A stretch of 64,000 nt of DNA from positions 3,246,009-3,310,008 of the forward strand of contig NZ_CM009578.1 in the NCBI RefSeq assembly GCF_002993885.1, written 5' to 3'. The notes under the pieces were generated by a model, which was given only the letters and a program-made list of their open reading frames with translations, had not been told where the DNA came from and searched no databases. Source of the stretch: Sphingopyxis lindanitolerans (lineage in GTDB: Bacteria; Pseudomonadota; Alphaproteobacteria; Sphingomonadales; Sphingomonadaceae). This document shows positions 16,442-24,031 of the stretch, piece after piece (positions within the stretch are counted from its first letter, which is position 1; each line of letters begins with the position of its first letter). Made by a program: the position numbers and the translations under genes.

Positions 16442-17137
16442 ATGCTATCCGTGACCGATATGCCGCGCCTTTCGATCGACATCGTCTCCGACGTGATGTG
16501 TCCATGGTGCATCATCGGCTGGCTGAAGTTCGAGAAGGTGATCGCGCATTTCGCGGGGCGGCTGGATTTTCGTGTCCAATGGCATCCGTTCGAGCTCAAC
16601 CCCGATATGCCGCCCGACGGCGAAGATGCCGCAAGCCATGTCATGCGCAAATATGGCGTCAGCGCCGAACAGAGCCGGGCGAACAGCGGCAGGATGGCGG
16701 GGATCGCGGCGGACCTCGGCTTCACCTTCAATCGCGGACCCGCATTCCGGATGCGCAACAGTTTCGACGCGCACCGCCTACTGAACTGGGCCGGCGCGCT
16801 CGAGGAGCCCGAGCAGGTCGCGGCGACGGGTGTGCAGACGGCGCTCAAGCTGGCGCTGTTCCGCGCCCATTTTACCGACAATCGCGATGTGAGCGACCAT
16901 AGGGCACTCGCCGAGATCGCGGCGTCGGTCGGGCTCGACCGCGACCGCGCGGCGGCCATCCTCGCCGGCGATGATTATGGCGAGATGGTGCGCACCGAGG
17001 AAGCCTATTGGGCCGACCAGAATGTAACGGGGGTTCCCGCCTTCATTCTGGGCGGGCGGATGCTCATCCCCGGCGCCCAGGATCCCGAGGTTTTCATCCG
17101 CGTGATCGAGACCAAGGTGCTGGCGGCGGCCGCCTGA
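16442..17137 (+). CDS. DsbA-family oxidoreductase (FrnE/2-hydroxychromene-2-carboxylate isomerase type)
   Basis: A cytoplasmic thioredoxin-fold protein of up to 231 residues. The active site is VMCPWCIIG (CPWC) near residue 20, then the DsbA helical insertion, and the cis-proline motif GVPAFILGG near residue 198. Such proteins act in oxidative stress as disulfide isomerases. Three in-frame starts exist: ATG 16442, GTG 16451 and ATG 16460 (MPRLSIDIVSD); the last matches the family N-terminus best, while GGAG at 16437-16440 fits GTG 16451. No signal peptide in any version. Confidence 0.88.
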   Translation: MLSVTDMPRLSIDIVSDVMCPWCIIGWLKFEKVIAHFAGRLDFRVQWHPFELNPDMPPDGEDAASHVMRKYGVSAEQSRANSGRMAGIAADLGFTFNRGPAFRMRNSFDAHRLLNWAGALEEPEQVAATGVQTALKLALFRAHFTDNRDVSDHRALAEIAASVGLDRDRAAAILAGDDYGEMVRTEEAYWADQNVTGVPAFILGGRMLIPGAQDPEVFIRVIETKVLAAAA

Positions 17138-17207
17138 ACAGGGAGCCTGACGGAACGGCGGCGCGGCTCCGCGCGTTTTCTGGCTGTCCCCCTGGAAGGA
17201 GCCGGTC

Positions 17208-17516
17208 ATGATCGACGATCCCCGCGACAGCAGCGAAGCCCCCGAAGCGCGCAATCGCGAACAGGACGACGAGGAGGCGCAGGCGCAGACGGTCGCCGCA
17301 GCGGCGCGGCGGCAACGCCCGCGCGCGGACAGCGCCAAGGTCAAGGCGCGCGGCGAAACCGACGATGCCGCGGATCTCGTCGATCATATGCGCCAGATGG
17401 AGCGGTCGGGCCGGATCGACATGGACGCCTATCGCGGCGAACGCAGCGACGATGATGAAGAGGACGAACTCGGCCCCGGCGGGGTCGACGACGATGAACC
17501 GCGCGGAGCGCCGTAA
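17208..17516 (+). CDS. Acidic hypothetical protein
   Basis: This 102-residue protein is hydrophilic and acidic, with strings of Asp/Glu (DDDEEDELGPGGVDDDEP at the end) and a basic patch in the middle (RRQRPRADSAKVKARG). A helical ADLVDHMRQMERSGRIDMDAYRGE segment near residue 55 is the only part that looks folded. AAGGAG lies 8 bases upstream of ATG. It follows the FrnE-like gene closely and may share its transcript. Function not recognised. Confidence 0.72.
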   Translation: MIDDPRDSSEAPEARNREQDDEEAQAQTVAAAARRQRPRADSAKVKARGETDDAADLVDHMRQMERSGRIDMDAYRGERSDDDEEDELGPGGVDDDEPRGAP

Positions 17517-17650
17517 GCGATCGTCAGCCACGCAGGTGGCCCGGGATTGCTCGATTATGACGCCCGAACGGGCGCGATTGCCCTCGATATCCACCATGGC
17601 GGAGGCGTTTCGTTGGCATTTCGCTAAGCCTTGGGTGGCAGAAGGAGGGC

Positions 17651-18226
17651 ATGGCCCGATCGCTCTTTCCGCCTCGCCCATCGCATCGCAAGGCGCGTGT
17701 ATCCCGGCCGCGATTTCGGTCCCAAGGCCGAAATCGGGGCGATCACTTCGCTCTGTGGCTGGCGCTTGTCGTCTGCGGCGGCTTTGCCGGGACGCTGGCG
17801 GCGTTGCAGGCCGGTTCCGTCCAACAGGTGGCCGCCGCAATGCCCTTGCTTGCCGGCGCCGGGCCGGCCCGCGACGGCCTGTCAGCCCGCTTTGGCTTCT
17901 GCCACACGGGCGGCGGCCGCAATTGCGTCGTCGATGGCGACACCTTCTGGTTCGAGGGTGAGAAATATCGCGTCGCCGACATCGACACCCCCGAAACCCA
18001 TCCCGCGCGCTGCGCCAGGGAGGCGGCGCTCGGCAAGGCGGCGACCGAACGGCTGCGGCGCTGGTTGAACGCTGGCGCGTTCAGCCTCGAGAGCATCGAT
18101 CGCGACACCGACCGCTATGGCCGCAGGCTGCGCATCGTGACGCGCGGCGGCACGAGCGTCGGCGACGCGCTGGTCGGCGACGGGCTCGCGCGGCGCTGGG
18201 AAGGCTATCGCCGCCCCTGGTGCTGA
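17651..18226 (+). CDS. Staphylococcal nuclease-like (thermonuclease) protein
   Basis: This 191-residue protein has a basic N-terminus, one membrane-spanning segment (ALWLALVVCGGFAGTLAAL near residue 33) and a C-terminal SNase (OB-fold) domain. Catalytic motifs seen: VVDGDTFWF (Asp ligands), VADIDTPET (Asp/Arg region) and DTDRYGRRLRIV. The domain is likely held on the periplasmic side, where it would cut DNA or RNA with calcium. ATG 17651 follows AAGGAGGG closely. Usual sphingomonad SNase genes look like this; substrate is unknown. Confidence 0.85.
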   Translation: MARSLFPPRPSHRKARVSRPRFRSQGRNRGDHFALWLALVVCGGFAGTLAALQAGSVQQVAAAMPLLAGAGPARDGLSARFGFCHTGGGRNCVVDGDTFWFEGEKYRVADIDTPETHPARCAREAALGKAATERLRRWLNAGAFSLESIDRDTDRYGRRLRIVTRGGTSVGDALVGDGLARRWEGYRRPWC

Positions 18227-18344
18227 TGGTCCATGGAAGGCCGGCGCGGCTTTCGGGCGGCTCGTCGGAGGCGCTGGAGCCGACTCGCTTTTCGGGCGTA
18301 TGATCGGCAAGGCTCCCGCTTCGGGAGCGACAAGGAGATTTGCC

Positions 18345-18584
18345 ATGGCCGAGCATGATCACAGCGCGATCAAGGAACATATGAACGTCATCGGCGCCGA
18401 TGGCGTCCATGTCGGCACCGTCGATCATCTCGACGGCGAGCGGATCAAGCTGACCAAGGCCGACAGCGGCAACGGCAAGCATCATTATCTGCCCGCCGGG
18501 CTTGTCGCCGCGGTCGAGGGCGACACGGTGCGCCTGTCGGCGAATGCCGCCAACGCGGTCGACCTGTTCGAGGAAGCCGAATAG
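18345..18584 (+). CDS. DUF2171 protein
   Basis: This 79-residue cytoplasmic protein matches DUF2171: HMNVIGADGVHVGTVDHLDG, RIKLTKADSG, then HHYLPAGLVAAVEGDTVRLS. It resembles a PRC-barrel beta domain. I start at ATG 18345 with AAGGAG at 18332-18337; the upstream in-frame ATG gives a non-conserved extension. An intrinsic terminator follows. Function is unknown; such proteins are common in rhizobia and sphingomonads. Confidence 0.88.
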   Translation: MAEHDHSAIKEHMNVIGADGVHVGTVDHLDGERIKLTKADSGNGKHHYLPAGLVAAVEGDTVRLSANAANAVDLFEEAE

Positions 18585-18634
18585 CCGGACATAGATGGCC
18601 GGGGCCGCAATCCGGCGCCCCGGCACTCGAAACT

Positions 18635-18667
18635 GGCCCGTCCCACCACAGCGGGGCGGGCCGTTTT
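18635..18667 (+). terminator. Intrinsic terminator after the DUF2171 gene
   Basis: GGCCCGTCCC pairs with GGGGCGGGCC around an 8-base loop and is followed by GTTTTCG, about 50 bases after the stop. Confidence 0.82.
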
Positions 18668-18714
18668 CGTTTGGCCTTGGTGATTCTTCAAAGTTTTGCC
18701 GCTAGCCAGCGGGG

Positions 18715-20313
18715 ATGGATTCGACGAACCGCAGCAAAGCGCCGCAACCATGGCGCGCCGGGTGGGGACGGATGGCGGCGGCCTTGCTGTTGTTCGCCGC
18801 CGGCTATGCGGCCGCGAACCGCTTCCAACTGACCCATGCCATCCTCTATCGCTGGGCCGCGGGCGACCGCGCGAGCGCGATCGCCGCCTTTTTGTTCATG
18901 GCGTTCCAGGGGGCCGTATTCCTCGCCGCGCTCCTGCTTTTCCCGCGCCGCTGGGCGACGGCGCTGCTCGCCCTCGCGGGCGCGTCGGTCCTGGTCAACA
19001 TTGGTTACAGCCAGATCGTCGGCAGCCTCCTCGACGACGGCTCCTTTGCCTGGATGATCGGCGAAGCGCGGCAGGCGGGGCATGCGGCGGGCCAGTTCGG
19101 GGACCAATTTCTGTGGGTCGGCGCGCAGGTCGCGGCGGCGCTTGCGCTGTTCGTCGCGGCGCGCGCGATCGCGCGGGGCGGCGGCCGACTGCCGTGGGGG
19201 AAGGGGATCGCGGCGGGGCTGCTCGCGCTGCTCATCTTCCCGAGCATCCTCTATCGCACGTTCGAGGTTCGGCCCGAAAGCGCCGAACGCAGCGTCTATG
19301 GCCTCGGCTGGGATCTGCTGCGCGCGCCGCCGCCGCCGCCGCGTGACCCGATCGACATGGCGCCCGACCCCGATGCGAAAGCGCCGCGCCATATCGTGTG
19401 GCTGGTCGATGAAAGCGTTGCCGAGGCGCCCTTCGCGCGGCTGATCGCACCGGGACTGGCCGGGATGCCGCATGTCGATTTCGGCACCGCGGCGGCGCTC
19501 GGCAATTGCAGCGCGCCCGCGCAGGTCGCGCTGCGATCGGGGGTCGATGTGCGGCGCGTGACGGCGGCGAGCGACCTTCGGCGCACCCCCTCGATCTGGG
19601 CCTACGCCCGCGCCGCCGGCTATCGCACGATGCTGATCGACGGGCAGGCGACGGGGGCGCCGCAGAATCTGATGCTGCCGCCCGAGCGTGCGCTGATCGA
19701 TGATTATCGCTCGATGGTCGGCGGGATCGATACCGATCTCCAGATCGCCGACACGCTCAATGCGCAGATGAAGCGCGCGGGCAAGAGCTTCACCTATGTC
19801 GTGCTGCAAGGGGTGCATTTTCAGTATCGCGACCATTATCCGGCGGGCGCGATCCCCGCGGACAGCCCGGTCGGCCTGCAATATGACACCGCGCTGCGTT
19901 GGTCGAAGGGCCGCTTTTTCGACCATCTGCTCGCCGGGGTCGATCGCGAAGCGGTCGCCATCGTCTACACCTCCGACCATGGGCAGAATCTGACGCCGGG
20001 CAGGCTGCCGCATTGCAGTCCCGAAGCGGTGACCGACGAATTTCGCGTGCCGCTAATCGCATTCCTGCCGACTGGCGAGGCCGCGCGCTATGCCGCGGCG
20101 CCGAAAACGGGCCATTCGGCGAGCCAGATCTTTCCGGCGATGCTCGGCTGGATGGGCTATGACCGGGCCAAGGCGGCGGCGCGATACGACCGCGACCTCG
20201 ACCGGCCGACCGCGCGCTATGTCTGGTTCGGCCGCACCGTGGTGCCGGTGACCGCAGGCGGCGACATCGAACTCACCGCCGGTCCTGCCTTCCCCGGCGC
20301 CGCACGCCGATAG
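18715..20313 (+). CDS. Membrane sulfatase-fold protein (phosphoethanolamine transferase-like)
   Basis: The 532 residues have four or five N-terminal transmembrane helices (to about residue 185) and a periplasmic alkaline-phosphatase/sulfatase domain. Seen are the metal Asp region HIVWLVDESVAEAPF near residue 230, the nucleophile region LGNCSAPAQVALRSG near residue 265 and the metal site YTSDHGQNLTPG near residue 420. The layout is that of EptA/CptA/OpgE enzymes, which move phosphoethanolamine or phosphoglycerol onto lipid A or glycans. The usual Thr nucleophile position holds Ser here. Substrate is not known. Convergent and almost abutting with the next gene. Confidence 0.83.
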   Translation: MDSTNRSKAPQPWRAGWGRMAAALLLFAAGYAAANRFQLTHAILYRWAAGDRASAIAAFLFMAFQGAVFLAALLLFPRRWATALLALAGASVLVNIGYSQIVGSLLDDGSFAWMIGEARQAGHAAGQFGDQFLWVGAQVAAALALFVAARAIARGGGRLPWGKGIAAGLLALLIFPSILYRTFEVRPESAERSVYGLGWDLLRAPPPPPRDPIDMAPDPDAKAPRHIVWLVDESVAEAPFARLIAPGLAGMPHVDFGTAAALGNCSAPAQVALRSGVDVRRVTAASDLRRTPSIWAYARAAGYRTMLIDGQATGAPQNLMLPPERALIDDYRSMVGGIDTDLQIADTLNAQMKRAGKSFTYVVLQGVHFQYRDHYPAGAIPADSPVGLQYDTALRWSKGRFFDHLLAGVDREAVAIVYTSDHGQNLTPGRLPHCSPEAVTDEFRVPLIAFLPTGEAARYAAAPKTGHSASQIFPAMLGWMGYDRAKAAARYDRDLDRPTARYVWFGRTVVPVTAGGDIELTAGPAFPGAARR

Positions 20314-20315
20314 CT

Positions 20316-20771
20316 TCAGTGGGTCTCGGCGCCGCCGCTGCCGTGGACGCGCGCCCGAATCTCGGTCTTGGACAGCTTGGTCACCAGCGGGCCGGTGACG
20401 CTGTCGGCCTTGCTGTAGAGTGCGGCGAGCGGGATATTGTAGAGCTTGCCGCCATCGACGATCACCGCATTGTCGCCATCGACGCTCTGCACCGTGCCGA
20501 CGCTGTTGCCCGCGGTGTCGGTCACCTGGGCGCCGGCGCGCACCTGCTCGCGCGTCGCGACGACGAGCTTTGCCGAATCGATCGTGCCATTCACCGCGCC
20601 ATCGACCCGATCGACGGTGTTGCCGACCTGTCCGGTGACGTCGCCCACGGTCCCGGCGAGCGGTCCGGCGCCTGCGCCGACGGTCGCATCGACGCTTCCG
20701 CCGACCTGCGCGATCGCGGGGGTGGCGAGGATCGCGGCGCCCGCGGCGATGAGGGTGAGAGCCTTGCGCAT
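20316..20771 (-). CDS. Secreted Gly/Val-rich protein with a C-terminal PRC-barrel-like domain
   Basis: This 151-residue protein has a clear signal peptide (cut near residue 21, PAIA/QVGG). The next 40 residues are low complexity (DATVGAGAGPLAGTVGDVTG), followed by a helical patch and a beta domain (GAQVTDTAGNSVGTVQSVDG, DGGKLYNIPLAALY), similar in pattern to PRC-barrel or DUF2171 proteins, which fits its neighbour at 18345. It ends two bases from the convergent sulfatase gene. A GGAGAT ribosome site precedes the ATG. Function unknown. Confidence 0.82.
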   Translation of the reverse strand: MRKALTLIAAGAAILATPAIAQVGGSVDATVGAGAGPLAGTVGDVTGQVGNTVDRVDGAVNGTIDSAKLVVATREQVRAGAQVTDTAGNSVGTVQSVDGDNAVIVDGGKLYNIPLAALYSKADSVTGPLVTKLSKTEIRARVHGSGGAETH

Positions 20772-20894
20772 CGAAAATCTCCTTGGCTGCGGGCAGCCGT
20801 CGCGGGCGTCCCTGTGCCGGGAAACCGGCGAGCGGGGGAGATGTTGCGAAGGGGGCGGCGAGTCGCCGCAGCTATGCGACGAACACCCGCGGCC

Positions 20895-21053
20895 CTAGTG
20901 CGTCTTCGCGGGGGCGGGCTTGCCCGTGATCAGCTTGTTCAGCGTCGCGATGCGGCGCCGCGCGCTGCTCCAGTCGCGTTCGGGATGCGCCTGAATCTGG
21001 CCCAGGAGGACATCGAGTTCCTTGCGGCGATCGCCTTTGGTTACGGCCTGCAT
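20895..21053 (-). CDS. Small basic protein of 52 residues
   Basis: Preceded by AAAGGAGAAAGGCC, a strong ribosome site, ATG 21053 opens a frame reading MQAVTKGDRRKELDVLLGQI, then HPERDWSSARRRIATLNKLI. The protein is basic, probably helical and cytoplasmic. A longer competing frame on the same strand (from 21087) is arginine/proline-rich and looks like a shadow. Function is unknown; the regular heptad-like spacing of Leu and Ile suggests a helical hairpin. Confidence 0.72.
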   Translation of the reverse strand: MQAVTKGDRRKELDVLLGQIQAHPERDWSSARRRIATLNKLITGKPAPAKTH

Positions 21054-21229
21054 GGCCTTTCTCCTTTCCTTGGGGACGGCGCATCATAGCATCGCGGGGG
21101 CATGATTGAAGCGCATTCGCCGCGTCGTCGGGGCGGCTTGCCCCTTCGCTTTGCTCCGTTCCGGCGCGGGCCGGACTCCCGGACGGCGGCGGTTTCGGTT
21201 ATGATCCTGTGCGGGAAGGGAGAGGAATC

Positions 21230-21631
21230 ATGCCGACACGCGAGGAGATGATCGCCACGATCGACCGTGCCTTCGCGGCGCGCGCGGCGGGCGATATCGA
21301 GGTGATGAACGCCATCTGGGCCGAAGGCGCGACCTATGCGATGGAAGGCGCCGAGGCGCTGATGACGCGCTATCCGACCGGGCCGGGCGACGCGCCGGCC
21401 GCGATCGAGCGGCTCGCCGACCTGCTCGACGCCGCCGATGTCGAGCGTGTCGACACGATCGTCGAGGGGAATCGCGCTGCCGTGCTCTGGCGCGCGCGCT
21501 TTTCCAACGGCCGCGACGCGCCGCGCACGTTGCAGCTTTTTTCGCGTTGGGAGTTCGACGATGCGGGCCGCGTCGCCCGGATGCACGAATATGCCGACAC
21601 CGCGACGCTTGCCGCGATGATCGCCGAATAG
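21230..21631 (+). CDS. SnoaL-like/NTF2-fold protein
   Basis: This 133-residue soluble protein fits the NTF2-like alpha+beta cone (SnoaL-like): MIATIDRAFAARAAGDIEVM, then WAEGATYAME, the VERVDTIVEGNRAAVLWRAR strand pair and LFSRWEFDDAGRVARMHEY. Members are small ligand-binding isomerases, or simply fold proteins. ATG 21230 has a GGGAGAGGAATC ribosome site; seven residues of upstream frame are unlikely. No ligand can be named. Confidence 0.85.
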   Translation: MPTREEMIATIDRAFAARAAGDIEVMNAIWAEGATYAMEGAEALMTRYPTGPGDAPAAIERLADLLDAADVERVDTIVEGNRAAVLWRARFSNGRDAPRTLQLFSRWEFDDAGRVARMHEYADTATLAAMIAE

Positions 21632-21718
21632 CGGATCGGAGGCGCCAGCGCCCGGACGGGCGGTGCGGACCGACGGTGCGGGCTGGCGCGGCGCGGCCGC
21701 GATACCTATGTACGCGCG

Positions 21719-22225
21719 ATGACTGGGTGGGATCGGAACATCATCGTGATCGCGCGGCTGAAGGCGAAGCCGCTGCTCGCGGGGCAATTGCTCTCCGCGC
21801 TGCTCCTCGCCGGGTTGGTGCTGCGGCAGGCCTGGCCGGTGCGGCGCGACGGGGTGGGGGAGATGATCCGCGCGCTGCTGTTCGGCGATGCGGTGGCGAC
21901 GGCGCTGATGCTGGCCGCGGCCTATGCCTTTTGGACGTGTCGGCGGCTTTGGCGCCAGCGCGACTCTTATGTGTTCCACGACGGCAGGCGGCTGTACCGC
22001 GGCAGCACGCTGTCCTGGCCGCTTCCTTCGATCCGCGACGTGGTGACCGAGCGCGACGGGATCGGCATCCCGACGCTGCGGCTGGTCGTCGACGACGACA
22101 GCGAGGTGACGCGCGCGCTGGTGCCGCTGCCCTTGCTCGAAGACTCGCCCGAAGCGGTGCGCGGCGGGGTGCTGTTCGCGGCAACGGGGATGCGCGGCGT
22201 GCCGGGCGGGGTTTCGGTGAATTGA
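21719..22225 (+). CDS. Membrane protein of unknown function with two TM helices
   Basis: The 168 residues have two hydrophobic helices (near 18-36 and 50-70) and a cytoplasmic C-terminal part (YVFHDGRRLYRGSTLSWPLP, then IPTLRLVVDDDSEVTRALVP) that resembles small PH-like beta domains often found on bacterial membrane proteins. No known family is claimed. Ribosome site is weak. It stands alone, with the HTH-type gene convergent downstream. Confidence 0.72.
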   Translation: MTGWDRNIIVIARLKAKPLLAGQLLSALLLAGLVLRQAWPVRRDGVGEMIRALLFGDAVATALMLAAAYAFWTCRRLWRQRDSYVFHDGRRLYRGSTLSWPLPSIRDVVTERDGIGIPTLRLVVDDDSEVTRALVPLPLLEDSPEAVRGGVLFAATGMRGVPGGVSVN

Positions 22226-22280
22226 GGGGGCCGGGGGCCGTCCTGGCCGTGTCAAAGTTCAGTAAAGTTCAGCCTCATGG

Positions 22281-22958
22281 TCATTCCGCATTGGCATCGT
22301 CCGCGCGTGCCGGGACCGCTTCGCCTGCGGCGTCGCGATACCAGTGCGGCAGCGCCCCGTCGCACAGATCGGCAATTTCCAGCGCCGCCGCAAGAGCGTC
22401 GGGGGCCATCAGCGCGGCGGGCGCGGCGGGCGGTTCGGGGTGCAGATGGACCAGTGCCTCGGCCACCGGAGTGGCGGCGGGGGCGGGGTCGCTTCGGCGG
22501 CCGGCCATGGTGCGGAAACAGTCGGGGCCATAGGCGCGCAGCAGGAACATGAGCAACCGGTCGCTCTGGCGCAGGCGACGGCCGACGCGGTGGCCGTCGC
22601 GGTCGAACACCGGTTCGTCGGTGCCGATCAGCGCGCGCTCGAAAGCGGCATCGAGCAATTTCTTCGCCGCCGCATCGATCGCCGCCGACCAGGCGCGGTC
22701 GAACGCCGCCGCCCCCGGCGCGCGGCGCAGGCGGTAAGCGGAGGATTCGGACATGCCGACGATCTGTGCGGCGGCGACGACCGAGCCGGTGTCGGCCAGC
22801 GCCTCGATAAAGGCGCGCTGTTTGCCGGGCGACCAGCCGTCCTTGCGCCGCTTTTTCAGCACCGGCACCCAGTCGTAAGCGGCGGGGTCGTGGCCGTGCG
22901 CGTCGAGCGCGGGGGTGGGGGGCGATTCGTGCGAAGGGATGGGGGCGATGTGGCTCAT
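22281..22958 (-). CDS. HTH protein resembling terminase small subunit/transposase-type DNA-binding domains
   Basis: This 225-residue protein has a central helix-turn-helix: KDGWSPGKQRAFIEALADTG, then VVAAAQIVGMSESSAYRLRR near residues 35-75, the arrangement used by phage terminase small subunits and IS-type HTH domains. The C-terminal half has an EPVFDRDGHRVGRR loop and a Pro/Ala-rich tail. No phage genes surround it, so it may be a domesticated single gene. I start at ATG 22958 (MSHIAPIPSHE); the upstream extension is not protein-like. Its leader shares a segment with the 9952-9992 region. Confidence 0.72.
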   Translation of the reverse strand: MSHIAPIPSHESPPTPALDAHGHDPAAYDWVPVLKKRRKDGWSPGKQRAFIEALADTGSVVAAAQIVGMSESSAYRLRRAPGAAAFDRAWSAAIDAAAKKLLDAAFERALIGTDEPVFDRDGHRVGRRLRQSDRLLMFLLRAYGPDCFRTMAGRRSDPAPAATPVAEALVHLHPEPPAAPAALMAPDALAAALEIADLCDGALPHWYRDAAGEAVPARADDANAE

Positions 22959-22972
22959 CTGCCAGTTTGGAG

Positions 22973-23004
22973 CATAGCCGGATAATGTAGGAAAGGGGTT
23001 TTTG
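22973..23004. repeat. Leader segment shared with 9952-9992
   Basis: AATGTAGGAAAGGGGTTTTT here is nearly identical, in the opposite orientation, to AAAAACCCCCTTTCCTACATT at 9953-9973, and CATAG/CTATG also matches at similar spacing. Confidence 0.6.
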
Positions 23005-23100
23005 GGGTGGGGCGTGCGAAATAGGATTTGGGGGTGTGGGGGGCGGCGCGGGGATTGGGTTTTACGCGAAGGCGCGAAGACAAGAAGCGCCACCCCTAGT

Positions 23101-23176
23101 TCGTCACCCCGGACTTGATCCGGGGGCCAAGCAACGGCCGTAGTAATGGATCCCGGATCAAGTCCGGGATGACGAG
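23101..23176. repeat. Family B repeat (CCGGACTTGATCCGGG) pair
   Basis: Two inverted copies of the core GGACTTGATCCGGG/CCCGGATCAAGTCC enclose GGCCAAGCAACGGCC. The right copy supplies the stop of the GIY-YIG gene. Other copies: 23512-23605, 25124-25203, 39289-39383. Confidence 0.88.
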
Positions 23177-23490
23177 GGTGGGGACAGCGACGCCAACCCC
23201 AGTTCCTCGGCCAAATCGCGCCAGTCCGGGTTCGTCGCCTCGATCAGCTCGATCTTCCACTTGCGCTGCCAGTTCTTGATCTGCTTCTCGCGCGTAATCG
23301 CGGCGTGCATCGTCCCGGCGAGTTCGAACCAGACGAGCGTCTTGACGCCATAACGTTTGGTGAAGCCGTCGAGGCTGCCGTCGCGATGCTGGCAGATGCG
23401 CTGGATCAGGTGCGAGGTGACGCCGGTGTAGAGCGTGCCGTGGCGCGCGCTGGCCATGATATAGGCGCAGGGCTGGAAGTCGGCGTGCAT
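23158..23490 (-). CDS. GIY-YIG nuclease-domain protein
   Basis: This 110-residue protein is a single GIY-YIG domain: AYIMAS (GIY position), GTLYTGVTSHLIQRICQHRD (YIG-like, then the catalytic Arg), the helix with KRYGVKTLVWFE (Glu) and REKQIKNWQRKWKIELI at the end. This type is widespread in sphingomonads, often next to rRNA or repeats; its target is unknown. The last residues (SSSRT) and the TGA stop are read from a family B repeat, so the original C-terminus has probably been changed. Confidence 0.88.
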   Translation of the reverse strand: MHADFQPCAYIMASARHGTLYTGVTSHLIQRICQHRDGSLDGFTKRYGVKTLVWFELAGTMHAAITREKQIKNWQRKWKIELIEATNPDWRDLAEELGLASLSPPSSSRT

Positions 23491-23511
23491 GGGGTGGAGG
23501 CTAGGGCGGCG

Positions 23512-23605
23512 ATGGACCCCGGATCAAGTCCGGGGTGACGAGATTGGAGTCAGATTGGATGCTTCTCTTCGGATCGTCATGCCGGACTTGATCCGGCATC
23601 CATGC
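23512..23605. repeat. Family B repeats upstream of the GIY-YIG gene
   Basis: CCCCGGATCAAGTCCGGGGT at 23517-23536 and GCCGGACTTGATCCGGC at 23581-23597 are inverted copies separated by about 45 bases. Confidence 0.85.
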
Positions 23606-23633
23606 GGTGTCGAGCTAATTGGGGGTTATTGCA

Positions 23634-23685
23634 CCTGTAACCGTAATTTCTGTCACCGTAATTTCCGTAATTTCCGCTACCTCAA
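23634..23685. repeat. Short tandem repeat of the CCGTAATTTC unit
   Basis: Three or four copies of CCGTAATTTC with variable spacers (TGTCA) lie in a row, an AT-richer island in an otherwise GC-rich gap. Confidence 0.65.
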
Positions 23686-23906
23686 ACCGAAAACCCGCCC
23701 TTATTCCGTCGGTTCGAGCCCGCCGCCAGCACCTTCTTGCCTGTCGGGGTCAGTGCCCATTTGGCGCCCTGCTTGACCACCAGACCCAGCGTGACGAGCT
23801 CGTCGCGGATCGGGTCGGTGGGGAGTTGGGGGCGGCGGTTTGAGAGGCCTTCGAGCGTCGAACGCTGGGGCTGGCTTAGATGCACGAGTTTCTGTTTTTC
23901 GGTCAT
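23682..23906 (-). CDS. Small hypothetical protein, possibly winged-helix-like
   Basis: This 74-residue protein (MTEKQKLVHLSQPQRSTLEG, then IRDELVTLGLVVKQGAKWAL) has a helix, a turn, a helix and a beta strand pair like the DNA-reading part of winged-helix proteins (LVTLGLV...GAKWALTPTGKKVL). It would be basic and cytoplasmic. The ribosome site is weak. Upstream lies a family A repeat. Identity is a guess; the frame has the codon pattern of a real gene. Confidence 0.6.
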   Translation of the reverse strand: MTEKQKLVHLSQPQRSTLEGLSNRRPQLPTDPIRDELVTLGLVVKQGAKWALTPTGKKVLAAGSNRRNKGGFSV

Positions 23907-23952
23907 TTGGTTGGCCTTGTTGATTTGGGTCGCGGCGGGGGTTGGCGTGTGA

Positions 23953-24024
23953 TGCCCTCCCCGCGGCGACTAGGGGAGCAAGCTCCCAAGTCTTGCTGCC
24001 CCTCCCGCAGGCGGGAGGGGTTTT
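23953..24024. repeat. Short family A repeat after nrdB
   Basis: It has the ends CCCTCCCC and CCCCTCCCGCAGGCGGGAGGGG and the inner GCAAGCTCCCAAGTCTTGCTGCC. Its right stem, directly after the nrdB stop, may help end nrdAB transcription. Confidence 0.75.
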
Positions 24025-24031
24025 CAGCTTA

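Noticed and set aside
22281..22958. Prophage remnant based on the terminase-like HTH
   Set aside because: No other phage gene, integrase or attachment repeat is seen nearby.
23700..23725. GGTTCGAGCCC as a tRNA T-loop
   Set aside because: No acceptor or anticodon stems can be drawn around it; it lies in the coding frame of the 74-residue protein.
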